Positions 12,010 through 23,262 of a stretch of 64,000 nucleotides of DNA are shown here, one piece after another; position 1 is the stretch's first letter, and the number at the start of each line of letters is the position of its first letter. The stretch is from assembly GCF_026914265.1 (NCBI RefSeq), contig NC_069135.1:30753238-30817237 (forward strand), given 5' to 3'. The DNA comes from Mya arenaria. Lineage: Eukaryota; Mollusca; Bivalvia; Myida; Myidae. The position numbers and the translations under genes were made by a program. The notes below the pieces were generated by a model, which saw only the letters and a program-made list of their open reading frames with translations, did not search any database and was not told the origin of the DNA.

Positions 12010-13291
12010 TTACTTTATCTTAATTACAACAACATTGTTATTGTCATGTTGTCCGACAAGTAGACTGGAAGTGCGACTACTATAGCGTAGAGACACTGGT
12101 AGCTTCACTCCATCAGACTGTGCTGCAAGTTTGGCCAGCTTCGTTTTGCCTTCGCTGTTCAATTGAAGCACGGTGTTTGAGACATAAGAGCAGACAAACA
12201 CGTGACCAAGAGTATTTTATCGGGATTGGCGAAAGTTGCTAGTTTAGTTCCTGCACTATTAAGCGTAATAAGCTCACTTGTTCCATAATTTGCAATGTAG
12301 AGTTCACTGCCACCAGCGTTTACATCGCATTTATAGACTGTGTACGTTCCCGTCAAGTTCTCGAATAAGCGCAGTATCAGTTGAGATATACAAGCGACCA
12401 GAGTGGTGAGCTAAATCTCTTACTGTGTGGCTGAATGTATGAGTCCTTGTCTGTTGAAGTTTTGAAATACTCATGTTGAAGAAGCAAACGTCATGCCTGT
12501 TCTCATCATTATAGTTGACAGCAACTCCATTTTTCGTTATATGGCAAAGATCTTGTGGACACCTGGGAACGTTGCACTTATTGACTACTTCATATGCTTG
12601 ATTCAGCAGCTTAACACAATTATGTGTGGCGTCAGCGAGAACTAACTCTCCGCTTGGTAATTCACATATTCCCCTTATGCTACACTTCCCTTTCTCGCCA
12701 CTAAGCGAAACATTGAGTTGTTTAATGTTTACGGCCGTGAACACATGGGGCGTGCTAGTGACCTCCCCAAGTACTTGTAACAAAGCAAATGAATCAATTA
12801 GGTCGTTTAAAACTAAGCTGGGTACGAACGATAACTTCAACGTTTCCTTGTTTGTTTTTAGGAGAAATAATTTTGTTTCTTTAATTATTTTCTGACACCT
12901 TGAGTTTCCTACGAAAGCCAACGACTCGTTTGTCTTACCCTTCGCTTGGATGCTATCAACAATGGATTTCAAATCTTTGCTTATGCGTTCAGAAAACTTA
13001 AATTCTTTCTCTACTACATCCTCAAGCAATACTACCATTGAGTCCAGCTCTTTTATTGTGTTTCGCTCCAATTGATCAAGGACTTCATCGATATACTTTC
13101 GCAAAGCTTTAATCTCTTGCACAACCTGTGCACGGGACTCTCGTATTGATTGTTACTTTCTCTTGGATTAATCCTGCAGTTTCCTGATTTGAGATTGGAT
13201 GTTGGCGACATGTTGAGGAAGCTGTTTGAATTCTGGTTTGTCATAAATACCTCTGGCTATGTCTGGTATATATTGTATCACCGAACAGTGC
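12010..13291 (-). pseudogene. B-box/propeller gene, subfamily B, exon 2 only, broken
   Basis: Exon 2 homologue: acceptor TTTTTCAG/GCACTG at 13292, stop TAA at 12010-12012. The first codons read HCSVIQYIPDIARGIYDKPE. The coiled-coil segment (VLDQLERNTIKELDSMVVLL) and propeller (GICELPSGELVLADATHNC, VPRCPQDLCHI) diverge clearly from subfamily A and match 39509-40707. It is broken: a stop near 13150, a deletion of about 40 nt near 12360 relative to the 39.8-kb paralogue, and a further deletion near 12210 force frame changes. No B-box exon lies upstream; the upstream intron instead runs into a different gene at 14690. Non-functional relic. Confidence 0.85.
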
Positions 13292-13615
13292 CTGAAAAAC
13301 CCATACCATCAATGTAACGATTAACACTTCAAAATAAGTATAATGATTTCATAAAGCCACTTGATATAATATGAAAAAAATGTCATAACAATTTATTTTC
13401 ACATGTTTTATATTGTCATTCCTGTTTTGGATAATGTGCGAACCAGTTAAAAATAAGGCAACTGCGTAAAAACATAATTATATTGACTTATATTTCAAAT
13501 GTTCGTAGTAATTTCAATTCAAGTCAAAAAAATTGTAAACAATTCTATTTTTAAGAGAAAACAATTTGAAATGATGCGTTGAAATAGAATAGAATAGTTA
13601 ATATACAACTCTTAA

Positions 13616-14606
13616 CAGTGGCGGTTCCAGGACTTTCTAAATGGGGGGGCACAACTTATTGTAAACATATCAAACTTTTTTGAATGCATTATTTTAAATT
13701 ATATAATGACATGGAATTAACATTTGTCTTCACTGTGAATGATGTTTGGCAGAACAAAAAGATAGCATTTACTGATCTAAGATAAACCTTTCAAAAAACA
13801 ACAAAGCTATTTAGCCGGTTTGGGGAATCGAACCATGGTCGACGGATAAACAGGCTAAACATGTTGACCACTCGTCCATCTGAGAAACACACATATGCCG
13901 TAGAATAAATGATATATAAACTACAGTATATTGATTGCACTCAGCAATACTGTAGGTACCTCGGAGGACATTGTTATTTAAGTTAACTAAAGTAAAAACA
14001 ACTTGACAGCAAATTCCAAAAAGTAAATTATTTTAAATTAATTTACAAAGGCTCTAGCATAATTCCGAGAACTAGACGATAATAAAAGTTGAAATGGAAA
14101 GTTTCAAGGCGGTAACGTTTTGAAATTAAACTTTTGTTAAATGCACATCATGCACATTCACATATCTTGTTGCAACACAATGACATTATTAAAAGCAATG
14201 ACGAACATATAATGTTCACATGTTAACAGTTTAAAACAACTTATATTTCTGGTATATGATATATTCCGAAAACAGAAAACTTACGCCTATAACTGCAGCC
14301 ATGTTTGTCTACTTTTGATCAGCTGTCTGTGTAAAATGCAGCGCCGATTTTTTTTATCGAATGTTCGGGCCCCGATGTCATTTTCAAGAGACTTTTCGTT
14401 TTGTTTACTTTATTATACTCGATAATCAGGTTCAATTGTTTATTTGCTCAATTGCTTATACATGTATAAAATTTAAATTGTGACTAAACAACTTATTTGT
14501 ACAGTTTAATCAATAAAGATGTGCCAAAAAAACATTACTTGCCGGCCTGCTGGGGGGTGGGGCACGGTCCCTCTGTGCCCCCCCCCCCCCGGTAGATCCG
14601 CCACTG
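13616..14606. mobile_element. Non-autonomous DNA transposon, 991 bp, in the subfamily B intron
   Basis: Ends are inverted: CAGTGGCGGTTCCAGGA at the left, and CAGTGGCGGATCTACC in reverse complement at the right, each followed by a G-run and GCACA. TTAA flanks both sides (13612-13615, 14607-14610). The related locus at ~41020-41045 lacks the element (CAACTCTTAATCAAAACTG) and shows the empty site. The TTAA duplication suggests piggyBac-like transposition, while the CAGTGGCGG end is also typical of hAT elements, so the superfamily is open. No transposase reading frame. Confidence 0.75.
13809..13889 (-). other. tRNA-like Pol III promoter segment inside the transposon
   Basis: On the minus strand an A-box-like TGGACGAGTGG (13878-13868) is followed about 35 nt later by a B-box-like GGTTCGATTCCCC (13834-13822), with flanks resembling a long-variable-arm tRNA (Ser/Leu type). 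The acceptor arms do not pair well, so I read it as a tRNA-derived relic (SINE head or captured tRNA) rather than a working tRNA gene. Confidence 0.5.
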
Positions 14607-15453
14607 TTAAATCAAAACTGTATATCTTAACTACGTGATTGACTGTTTGTTCTCAAATAGTTTTAGGTAATGTGTTAATGTTTATAATTGATGAGTTGGA
14701 ACGTCGCAGTGATCGACAATCTGATAGGACTGGTTCAGGAGCTTTATACGGCAATTGTAATTGGCAACGAGAACGAGCTCTCCACTTAGTAGTTCACATA
14801 TTCCACTTATAATTGGGGTTTCTTTGTCAACTCTAAGTGCTGCATTGAATTGTGTCACATTCTCAACATTGCAAACATGGGATGTATTAGCTATTTTTCC
14901 AAACCGTTCCACAGACATTAAAGAATCAAGAAGGGCGTATAGGTTTGTATTTAGCACAAACGCCAACTCCACTTCTTGTTTGGTTGTGGTATCTTTGAGG
15001 AAATCATTAGTTTGTAACATTAATTTCCGGCATCTTAAATATCCTACGTAGGCCAATGAATGTTCGTCTTATTCTTTGTCATGTTGTTTGCAAGTGTTTT
15101 AATGTCTTTGTTCATCTGTTCGGGCTGTTCAATGTCTTTATTTATTTGCTCCTGAAATGTTGCTACCATAACGTCTAACTCTTTGATTGTGTCTACCTCC
15201 AATTGATCAAGGACTAGGTCGATTTTTCTTCGATATCTGATAGGATGTGTGTACGGGAGTCCCGTATGCACTGTTGAGTTTTCTTGCGGTACGTTTGCAG
15301 CTTCTTGATTTGTGATTGGATGTTGTCGATTTGCTGTGGAAGTCGTTGTAAATCTGGTTTGTCATAAATACCTCTTGCTTCGTCTGGTAAATGGTGAATC
15401 ACCGAACATTGTCTGTAATTGAAACAAAATGTAAATTAAATAACGACATAAAA

Positions 15454-17281
15454 CACAACAAATTGATCATTCGTTCGTCGGATTTGTCGCACCTAAAATT
15501 CGAAAAACGAAAAAAACAAAACAAACAAACACTTTTTTTGCGCCCGAACATACTATTTGGCCGCGCATATATTTTTTTGTTTACTTCTGAATTTCCTCTA
15601 TTTTCTTAAGTTCTTTTACTTAGAATGTCAACCTGCAACGTCGACTTCGCCTTTTTTTGAAGGTATTTCCATGCTTTATATTCTTCGCGAGCAAAATTTC
15701 CTCGTGTCAGGATAAAATCAGGTCCAGGTAACCGCAAAACAGCCGATATTTGTTGACAGTCTTTTTTGTCGGGAATATTTTGCAGGACGCACCGTTGTTA
15801 TTTATTTCCGGTATTGATTTTTCAGGTTACTTTCAGTTTTCGTAATGTAAAATACACATTTAAAATGAAAATCAGTGTAATAGTCAATGGCTTATAGTCT
15901 TCAGTAAACAACAACAGTTTCACAGCGTCGAAGGCAATAGTTATTTATGTGTGTTTTAATTAATTCATTGTTTTGTACTAAAAAAATAGTGTTAAATAAT
16001 AACTAAATCGGATTTTAACTGCAAAAATTATATTAAAATACACGGACACACAACTTACAACAACTGAACATGTTTTCGTGAGTTATTTTTTAAATTCTAA
16101 AATGCATATCTCAGTTTTCATATACTCATAATTGTTATAAACAGATAAAAATAGAAGGACTTGTAAATGTTTTAGAAACAGTCTGTTTTTATGCACCAGT
16201 CAATTGTAACCACGGCCCTGCCGGGGAAATGGACCGTGTTTTTACTTTCCAGGTGGCCCCGCAGTGCTAGGTGAATGCGGTGGATTTACCCAGGGGTGGC
16301 TTGACCGAACGTTCAAGTCCCCGCTATTCCCCGGACCTTGGGGGGCGTGGTTACAAATTGATTAGTGCATTACACAAACATGTACAGTACAAAAATAAGA
16401 TCAATAACATCAGAAAATAAAACCTTTTATAAGTAAAATGACTGTTTTAATTTTCTCAATTCTTTGTTCTTATCCACTTGTTTACTTTGATCGATTTGTA
16501 GTAAAGTGGCCTGTTATTAAAGTGGCCTGTTTTTTACGGGCATTGAAGCTATGGAGGCCGTCATGTTGTTCTTTCTCAAGGCATGAACCTATAAACCATA
16601 GGTTCGTGGTAAAGGCGAGGTCTTGAAAGGGAAACATCTTTAATCCACCACCTGCTCTAATATAATGACCGGTGCCACATTTGCAGAATTGTTTGATACT
16701 GCTTCAATTATGTTGTCCCGCAATTTAATCCACAGTGTCTTTTTTTGGAAATGTTCTCTGTGTTATTTACATTTACGATCTTCTGCAATGTCAAAGTCAC
16801 TACAATTTTATTATGTGCTTCAAGAGGTTCAAATTTAGATCTGACCCTCTATTTGTAAATGCTTAAATGATGAATTACTCTGACTAGTCTAAAATGTTTG
16901 TTTGTAATAGAAAGTTACGGAATGAATACAATAGTTTTCTTTTTGGTCTTCGAATAATAGCACGTTACTATGAGGAATGTTGTCTTTACAATATATCCAC
17001 GTTTAAATTCAAGTTAATAGTAAAGCAATGGATCTAATTGCCATTTGTTAAATATTTATATGTGATATAATCAAAACCTTATCATTTATAACTGAGAATC
17101 TATGTTTGCAATAAAAAAGCATTTTTTGACATAAATTTATGATAAATTTAGTAAGAAATAAATTCTTTTTTTTAATTTTTCGCTTTGCGCTCGCCTCTAA
17201 ATTGCCTTAACTTTAATTTTTTTTTACTCCTACTTTCTTTTGGCAAAATCCGTAGAACAAATGATCAATTTGTTGTGGCCT
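15454..17281. mobile_element. DNA transposon-like insertion with long inverted ends in the intron
   Basis: The left end CACAACAAATTGATCATTCG and the right end, in reverse complement CCACAACAAATTGATCATTT, are near-identical and continue as GTTCGTCGGATTT / GTTCTACGGATTT. The flanks correspond to a continuous intron sequence in sibling genes (AACGACATTAACATAAAA), so it is an insertion of about 1.8 kb. TTAA/TAA lies at the junctions. No transposase frame is seen. A truncated relative begins near 56978. Confidence 0.7.
16200..16361. mobile_element. 162-bp MITE nested in the larger element
   Basis: TCAATTGTAACCACGGCCCT at the left and TCAATTTGTAACCACGCCCC, in reverse complement, at the right form inverted ends. 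The interior is GC-rich (CCCCGGACCTTGGGGGGCG near 16330) against very AT-rich surroundings. Non-coding. Confidence 0.7.
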
Positions 17282-17842
17282 TAACATAAAATTAAATACG
17301 TGTAGACATCTGGCAAAAGGTATTACCTGTTATGAGTTTGATGAACTTTAAACTAAATGTTTATGAAATAAACGTGCTACCTATGCTAAAAAATTGTTTC
17401 CTTTTACCATCGTTATGCTGAAATGCCCTTTTGTTTATATCTAGTGTATCTTTTATTGTATTTTGTACTCAGTCCCCTATGTGATTGCTCATATTGACCT
17501 ACTTTAGTGCTATGATTCGTACCTGTGAACAACGGAGACGCATATATGGCAACACAGCTCTTGGTGGTCTCCACAGATCAGCTCCACAGCTTTCCCATGA
17601 TGGTGCACGCATCTTTCCAGATCGTCCACGACCGTCCCGGGCACCGCCGCCCATTGTTTCACGTCCTTCGGGTCGAGTACTTTGTGCCGCCTAAACAGGA
17701 TTCGCACCGGGAACAGTAGTACTTTGAACGGTTCACACAGAAGTATTGAGCCTCAGAGCTAAGTCCGTCTTATTCACAAGGAGAACATATAAAATCATGA
17801 ATTAAATGATGACTGTTGAAGAGATGAATTGAAATTTAATGT

Positions 17843-18970
17843 TATTTTGTTATACTATAAAAGCTTTTAATTCATTTGACTTCAAAACAACGTTTCGATA
17901 GCCCTATTCATTCAACAAAAGGAAGTAAATTATCATAACAGTGCATTAATAAATACCTGAAAATCGACACAGGTGTACAATCTAGATTTGTTCATTTTCC
18001 TCATAATTTAGCGACTCTTGAATGTGCATTTATAATTACCTGGAAATTGACACCGGTGTTTCCTTTTGGAAGTGATGATTTATTTTATTTTTGATATGTC
18101 AAATATGTAATATATCATTTATTTCATTTATTTGGTTTACAAATGCTTTATTTACAAAGGCCATAACATAATTACGCAGAAACTGTACATAAAGCATTTA
18201 ATATATGTATTACTTATCGCCTGAATATTTTTTTCTTTACGTGCGAAATTTCATATCGATACGTTGAACATTTTGATGTATTTACATTTAAAAAAATTAA
18301 AAACTCATTACTAAGCTTTAATATTAATATTGTTTGTTTTTTAAATACGATTTTTACAAGTCGTTACTGAATAACTTAGCATTAACATTACTTTGAACAA
18401 AAAATACAAAAAAGAGACATTTATGAGAAATGATTTTTTTGTTAAAACTATACATTGTTCTAGCCAACCATTTCTATTACTGCATGGTGTCGGCAAAAAA
18501 AAGCTAGATTCTCAGACTGATTCGTTCAAATTCTTATTCTTACATTTTACAAATGATACATTAGTGCTTGCAGTCACAAAATATGGTAGTATTCTATGTA
18601 TGTATAGAAGGTATAAAACATGTTTTACCACGAAAACATTTTTATCCCATGCTATACCTTGTGTCCGTTTTAATCAAGTCACCACGTATTTTTCTTCATT
18701 ACCCAAGTGTAATATAATTTTGTTCTATTTCTATTGGTCAGAAATATATATCACTCCGAATGTTTGTAAAAAAGTTAATTCATACGTTTATTTTCTCACT
18801 TTGTATGTAAATGAAGATTCATTTGAATACAGTAGTATATTTTCCATTAAATTCTGAAAAGGAAAGCATGGTATCTTGTCCTGATTTCGGAGTTAAAGTA
18901 TCAGGAAATGACTTTATGAACATTAAACCAATGATGATGTGATGTTACCGGATATGATGTTACGATTTAA
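17843..18970. repeat. P module, copy 2
   Basis: Direct-orientation relative of 9992-11470 (AGCGACTCTTGA, AAGGCCATAACATAATTACGCAG, TTTTCCATTAAATTCTGAAAAGG, TATCTTGTCCTGATTTCG). A 154-codon open frame at 18393-18857 crosses it. The same segment in copies 1 and 3 is interrupted or shifted, so I regard it as chance. Confidence 0.7.
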
Positions 18971-20760
18971 AAGAAAGCAAATTGCGTTTAGTGATTTTAA
19001 TGTTCTTCTTAGTGGATATCATCTCAATGTGCATTCTAGTCATAAACAGTATTAAAATGATCGGATGTATATGTGGTTTTGTGCTGTTGTTCCCTGTTTC
19101 TGGTTTGTGATAGTTTGTAAGTACAAAATATGTTGTAGGTTCGTTCTGCTTATTATAACAACAAATTGACATAGCATAAAGTAATACCAGTTTCAATATA
19201 GTATACAACTAGTATTATTGTTTAAAGCATTCTATCGATTGCTCCTTACCTACAATATACTTCTATATCCAGGCTAAGAAACAAAATTTATTTTGATTCT
19301 ACTTAGTAATGTTACTCTACTTTATGTATTTCACCGAGTGAGCACCAAAGCCTATATTTAATTAGTGGCTTACCGATGATTGAAATAAAAAATGGTGTCT
19401 AAGAGATGACATATCTCTCTCGTTCTATATATAAAATGACATGTAATTAAAGATATTAAAAGCGCCAAACTGAAATCGAACGTAACGTTAGTTCGGGAAA
19501 GGGGTCATTCACAGCCCTTAGCATGCGTACGTTTGATTTTAAGGCAGTGAAAGATATCAATAAAATGAACAGTGAAATATCAAGTTTGGTTACACCATTA
19601 CATCCCTATAACCTACTGGAAAAAATATGAAAAGTATCGGATGCAATCATTTTCCGTCAATGTTGTGACCTAGGACAGAGCATGATCCCTCTGGACACAA
19701 TGCTATGGATTATATTCTTTAAAGCACGATCACTGTTACCGTGAATCTCGGGGTACAGGTATGGTATCTGAGACACCTGAGATGCCCATGTATATTTACG
19801 AGTACATCCAGAAAGAATGTAAATCAAAACTAAAACACTGCCAATAACAGTAAATTTCTTCTTGTTTTTGTAATTGAAATTGTTCTAGCAACATGCAATA
19901 CCAAAGAAGCGATCATATTAGTCAAACTTCATATTCAAACAAAATTATTACTTTTAAAGTGTTTCCAAAGTTTGAAGATATAAATGAACATACATGAATA
20001 ACATTTTCTGTTGTTCCATTTTTAGACACCTTAATTTTACCCCACACTACGTTTGGCTTCAGCATAATGAAAACAAATATGACAGAAGAAACGATCAGAC
20101 GTGAGGGTTTATAGTGCACGTGGTTTGACGATGACAATAGGAAATACCGAGCAAACACACATATGACAGTTCCGGAAGAAACAGAAACATGCTCACCGCC
20201 AATGGCTGTAATAAACATGACGATGACAAACTTACGCACAACTTTATAGGTTTAGCGCCATTCTCAGCACAAATTTTACATAAAAGCATATGAAAGAAAG
20301 AGAGAAAGAAATGCAATCAAACTCAATATTTAATGCATTGTTCTTTAGAATGGTTACATAATTACGTTGTAAGTTTTCTGGGCACCATTTTCAGCACGTA
20401 AAACAGCTGTTCAAAGAAAGAATGAAATCGACAGAAACGGTACGTTTAAGGAATTTCAGTCAAACTCAATATTAAATTCATTGTGCTTTAGAATGTTTAA
20501 ATAAACGTACGTTGTTAGTTGTGTAGGCACCTTTTCACAAATTATACCTGCACATAGAACTGTAAGAAAAGAACCTATACAACTGCTGCTGGACAATGAA
20601 AAACATTGTGTCTTTATGTTCATAAGTGTTTTTGTCTGTGTGTTCATGTCTTGCGTAATATCTATGGTCAAAGGCTTTCGGAGACCATTCTTTTGTTAGT
20701 GCTTTCAATATATGTTTAACCAACTTTAAAAATAAATCCAAAAATAATCATTTAAAATTT
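18971..20760. repeat. Q module, copy 1
   Basis: From about 19190 this parallels 36950-39110: ATAGTATACAACTAG, TTTCACCGAGTGAGCACC, GAGATGACATAT(A/C)TCTCTCG, GCACGATCACTGTTACCGTG and GACACCTGAGATGCCC occur in the same order in both. No multi-exon gene is evident. A ~60-codon segment on the minus strand (20090-20230) reads similarly in the other copy; see findings. Confidence 0.75.
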
Positions 20761-20829
20761 ATTTTCCTGAAAGCGCATTTTCTTCTCATACTATGGAAGC
20801 GTTTTGGTGTGAAAGTGTGTTGTTCTATT

Positions 20830-20831
<2 letters not shown>

Positions 20832-20921
<90 letters not shown>
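20832..20921. repeat. (TA)n microsatellite, ~45 units
   Basis: Uninterrupted alternating TA of about 90 bp. It produces Tyr-Ile repeat frames on both strands that are not genes. Confidence 0.97.
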
Positions 20922-20925
<4 letters not shown>

Positions 20926-21639
20926 TAGCAGCCCTACCATTGCGCAATTTGGCACTTTTACTTTCATTTGAAACAACACAAAACTGATTACTCGAAGCTG
21001 ACATTCGGAGGTCAACTCAGCGCTTCCATAGTTCCTTTATTTGAAACAAGGACTCGAAGATTTTCCCACGGGCAAAGATAAAACAAGTACCCGTATGGAA
21101 CTCCTTTTTTATTATCATCACGCAATTACCTCCTTTGTTGAAGATCGTCGGCGGTAGCATGATGGAAACATTGTCTTGTGGTAATATTTATAATCCTTAT
21201 TATTTATTTCTCGCTTTAAATGGCACCATAAAAAAGTTTGTAAACTCCATTCAAGAAATAATGCTGCACTCAACTCAGAACTATTTCAAGAACGATTTGA
21301 CTATTATTATAATCTGAGTCACTGCACGCATATCCATGACAACCACGAAATATTACCAATCTATACGCATTCATTTCCCTACGCACAAAAGAGTTCCAAC
21401 CAAAAATATGAATTTTACTTATATTGTTTAAAAGAGGTTGGAGAAAAAGCATCTATCATAGCCGCTCCTGTCAGATAGGTTCATCAACACCCTCGCGCAG
21501 GGTTGGGATTAACCTATTTTACACTCTCGGATATTGACGATACTTATAATCCTATTACACAAGTGCTTATCAGTGTAAACCCTTAAATAGTAATTCCTTA
21601 TCAAATTAACCGAAGCAAGTTAAATGTTATACTATTTAC
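20922..21639. other. Intergenic stretch, nothing recognised
   Basis: AT-rich sequence with short open frames (for example 21135-21317) that lack splice context or similarity to anything I know. No repeat structure stands out. Confidence 0.4.
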
Positions 21640-22015
21640 TTAAAATAAATCTAAAACAGAATAAGAAAACAATATGTACTTACATATCATACAACGCAAT
21701 ATGTGTATACATTCATTTAAGCCAAATATGAATATTGAAAACTGATTAATAAGTACAATATTCACAACCAATCAAAGATATAACACTTTTCCACAACTGT
21801 TCCACTATTTAGCAATTAAGCACATTATTTAATTCATTATACAACCAAAAATTAATCAAGCATGTACACTATAATAAACAAGTTACAATAAAAGTTCTAA
21901 TGTTAATAGGAGGTGGCTGTTTTATTATCGAGTATTGAGCATTTTTGTACTTCATTACTTTACCTTTATTAAAACAATATTTTTATTGTCATGTTGTCCT
22001 ACAGGTAGATTGAAA
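21640..22015 (-). pseudogene. Remnant of a subfamily B gene: last ~20 codons plus 3' flank
   Basis: 21955-22015 in reverse complement reads GQHDNKNIVLIKVK and a TAA stop, matching the C-terminus of the subfamily B and A genes. 21640-21954 matches the subfamily B 3' flanks at 11600-12009 and 39320-39508. Similarity ends abruptly near 22016, where the sequence passes toward subfamily A 3'-flank material. The rest of the gene has been deleted. Confidence 0.75.
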
Positions 22016-22129
22016 TTAAAATTGAAGGAGCTCGGATGCCACAATCGTATCATTACTTTAATTTGAAGACATTACAGGTGTTCGTGCTAAATGCAAACCA
22101 GGGCTTATTATGTTCGCTTAAGTATAACT

Positions 22130-23262
22130 GTTATTTGGATATTATCGACATTATTTTAATTGTTTTAATAAAAGAAATAATGCAATTTCACGCAAGTATA
22201 TGGGTGACAACAGGTAGAGGTAAGATACACATTAGGGGGATACAATTGGACTTATCCTGGGTAACTTTTGCAATAAAGAATACATGTGGTATTGCAACGT
22301 CATTCAGAGCCTAGTTCGGCCAGAGAGTGAATAAATATGTAGGTTCAATACAATGTTCTGAAGCCATTCGGATACTTGTGAGTACAAACATAATGAACTT
22401 TATAATGTAGAATGCACTATTCACATTTATTTAATTAAAACAGTTTGTAAATCAGGTCCAAATCTATGACGTTTGTTACAGCCTTTAAAATAATGATTCC
22501 AAATTGCTTTGAAACAAAAGCTTTCTTATACATATACAGCATATATTTAATTGTAAGACGCAGCTTCCCATGTATATAATACCATTATGTAGAAAAAATA
22601 TGTTGCAAGTCACATTTCCCAAGAAACTGATCTGCAATAAAAACATATTATGTTTCCCATATGTTTTAAGTCACAGATACATGTTAAAGCTGCACTCTCA
22701 CAGACTTGACAACTGATTTTTGTTGTTGTCTTGGAATGAGCGAAATTTTCTGGAAACCAGAGAGGCAAGACAATAACCAAAGATTCGATTGCAGATATCC
22801 ATATTTGAATATCATACAGAATATCGAGATTCCGCATTTTATATACTCAATTGTAATTGTTTAATATCAATAGCAATAGCATTCATGTTATCAGCTGAAT
22901 ATACATCTGAAGCTGAAAAAGAAAATATAATAAATGTACTAACATATTTTAAAGTAATATATGATACTATTCATTTAAAGCAAACATGGTTATTCAAAAA
23001 AAGATTTACAAGTAAATTATTTACACCCCATTAAAGATATACTATTTATTTATGCAAAATGTTTTATTTCTATGTAATGTTCTACGACTCAGAAATAAAT
23101 CACACATTGTACACCAGTATATCACTCATACATTTTGCATACATAAACTAAAATACATATTATCATAAACAAGTAACACTCACACAAAGTCTTATTGTTA
23201 TAGGAGGTGGCTGTTTCATCATTTAGTGTACAAGTCCTTCTGTTGAATGTGATTGTAATTCA
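22130..23262. repeat. S module, copy before the gene at 23263
   Basis: Parallels 6170-7918 (ATTATCGACATTATTTTAAT, TTGCAACGTCATTCAGAGCC, CTACGACTCAGAAATAAATC). It includes a truncated CTCTCACAG-type element from 22688. No gene seen. Confidence 0.6.

Larger units (their letters stand above)
14690..17842 (-). pseudogene. B-box/propeller gene, subfamily A, truncated and broken
   Basis: Exon 1 relic: 17842-17523. Its start codon is ATA instead of ATG, about 16 nt are missing within the CESKHGGLFKRH region (frame lost), and its donor CAG/GTACGA is kept. Exon 2 relic: 15412-14690. Its acceptor TACAG/ACAATG is intact and the start reads QCSVIHHLPDEARGIYDKP; a deletion near 15230-15245 and a single-base loss near 15057 disrupt the coiled coil. 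The exon stops at DHCDVPTH, where the sequence switches at 14689/14690 to subfamily B intron sequence, so the C-terminal half of the propeller is gone. The intron has grown to ~2.1 kb through a transposon at 15454-17281. Certainly non-functional. Confidence 0.85.

Noticed and set aside
18393-18857. 154-codon open frame in the P module
   Set aside because: The matching segments at 10.9 kb and 35.5 kb are interrupted or shifted, and it is AT-driven in codon content.
20791-21015. Tyr-Ile repeat frames on both strands
   Set aside because: Translation of a (TA)n microsatellite.
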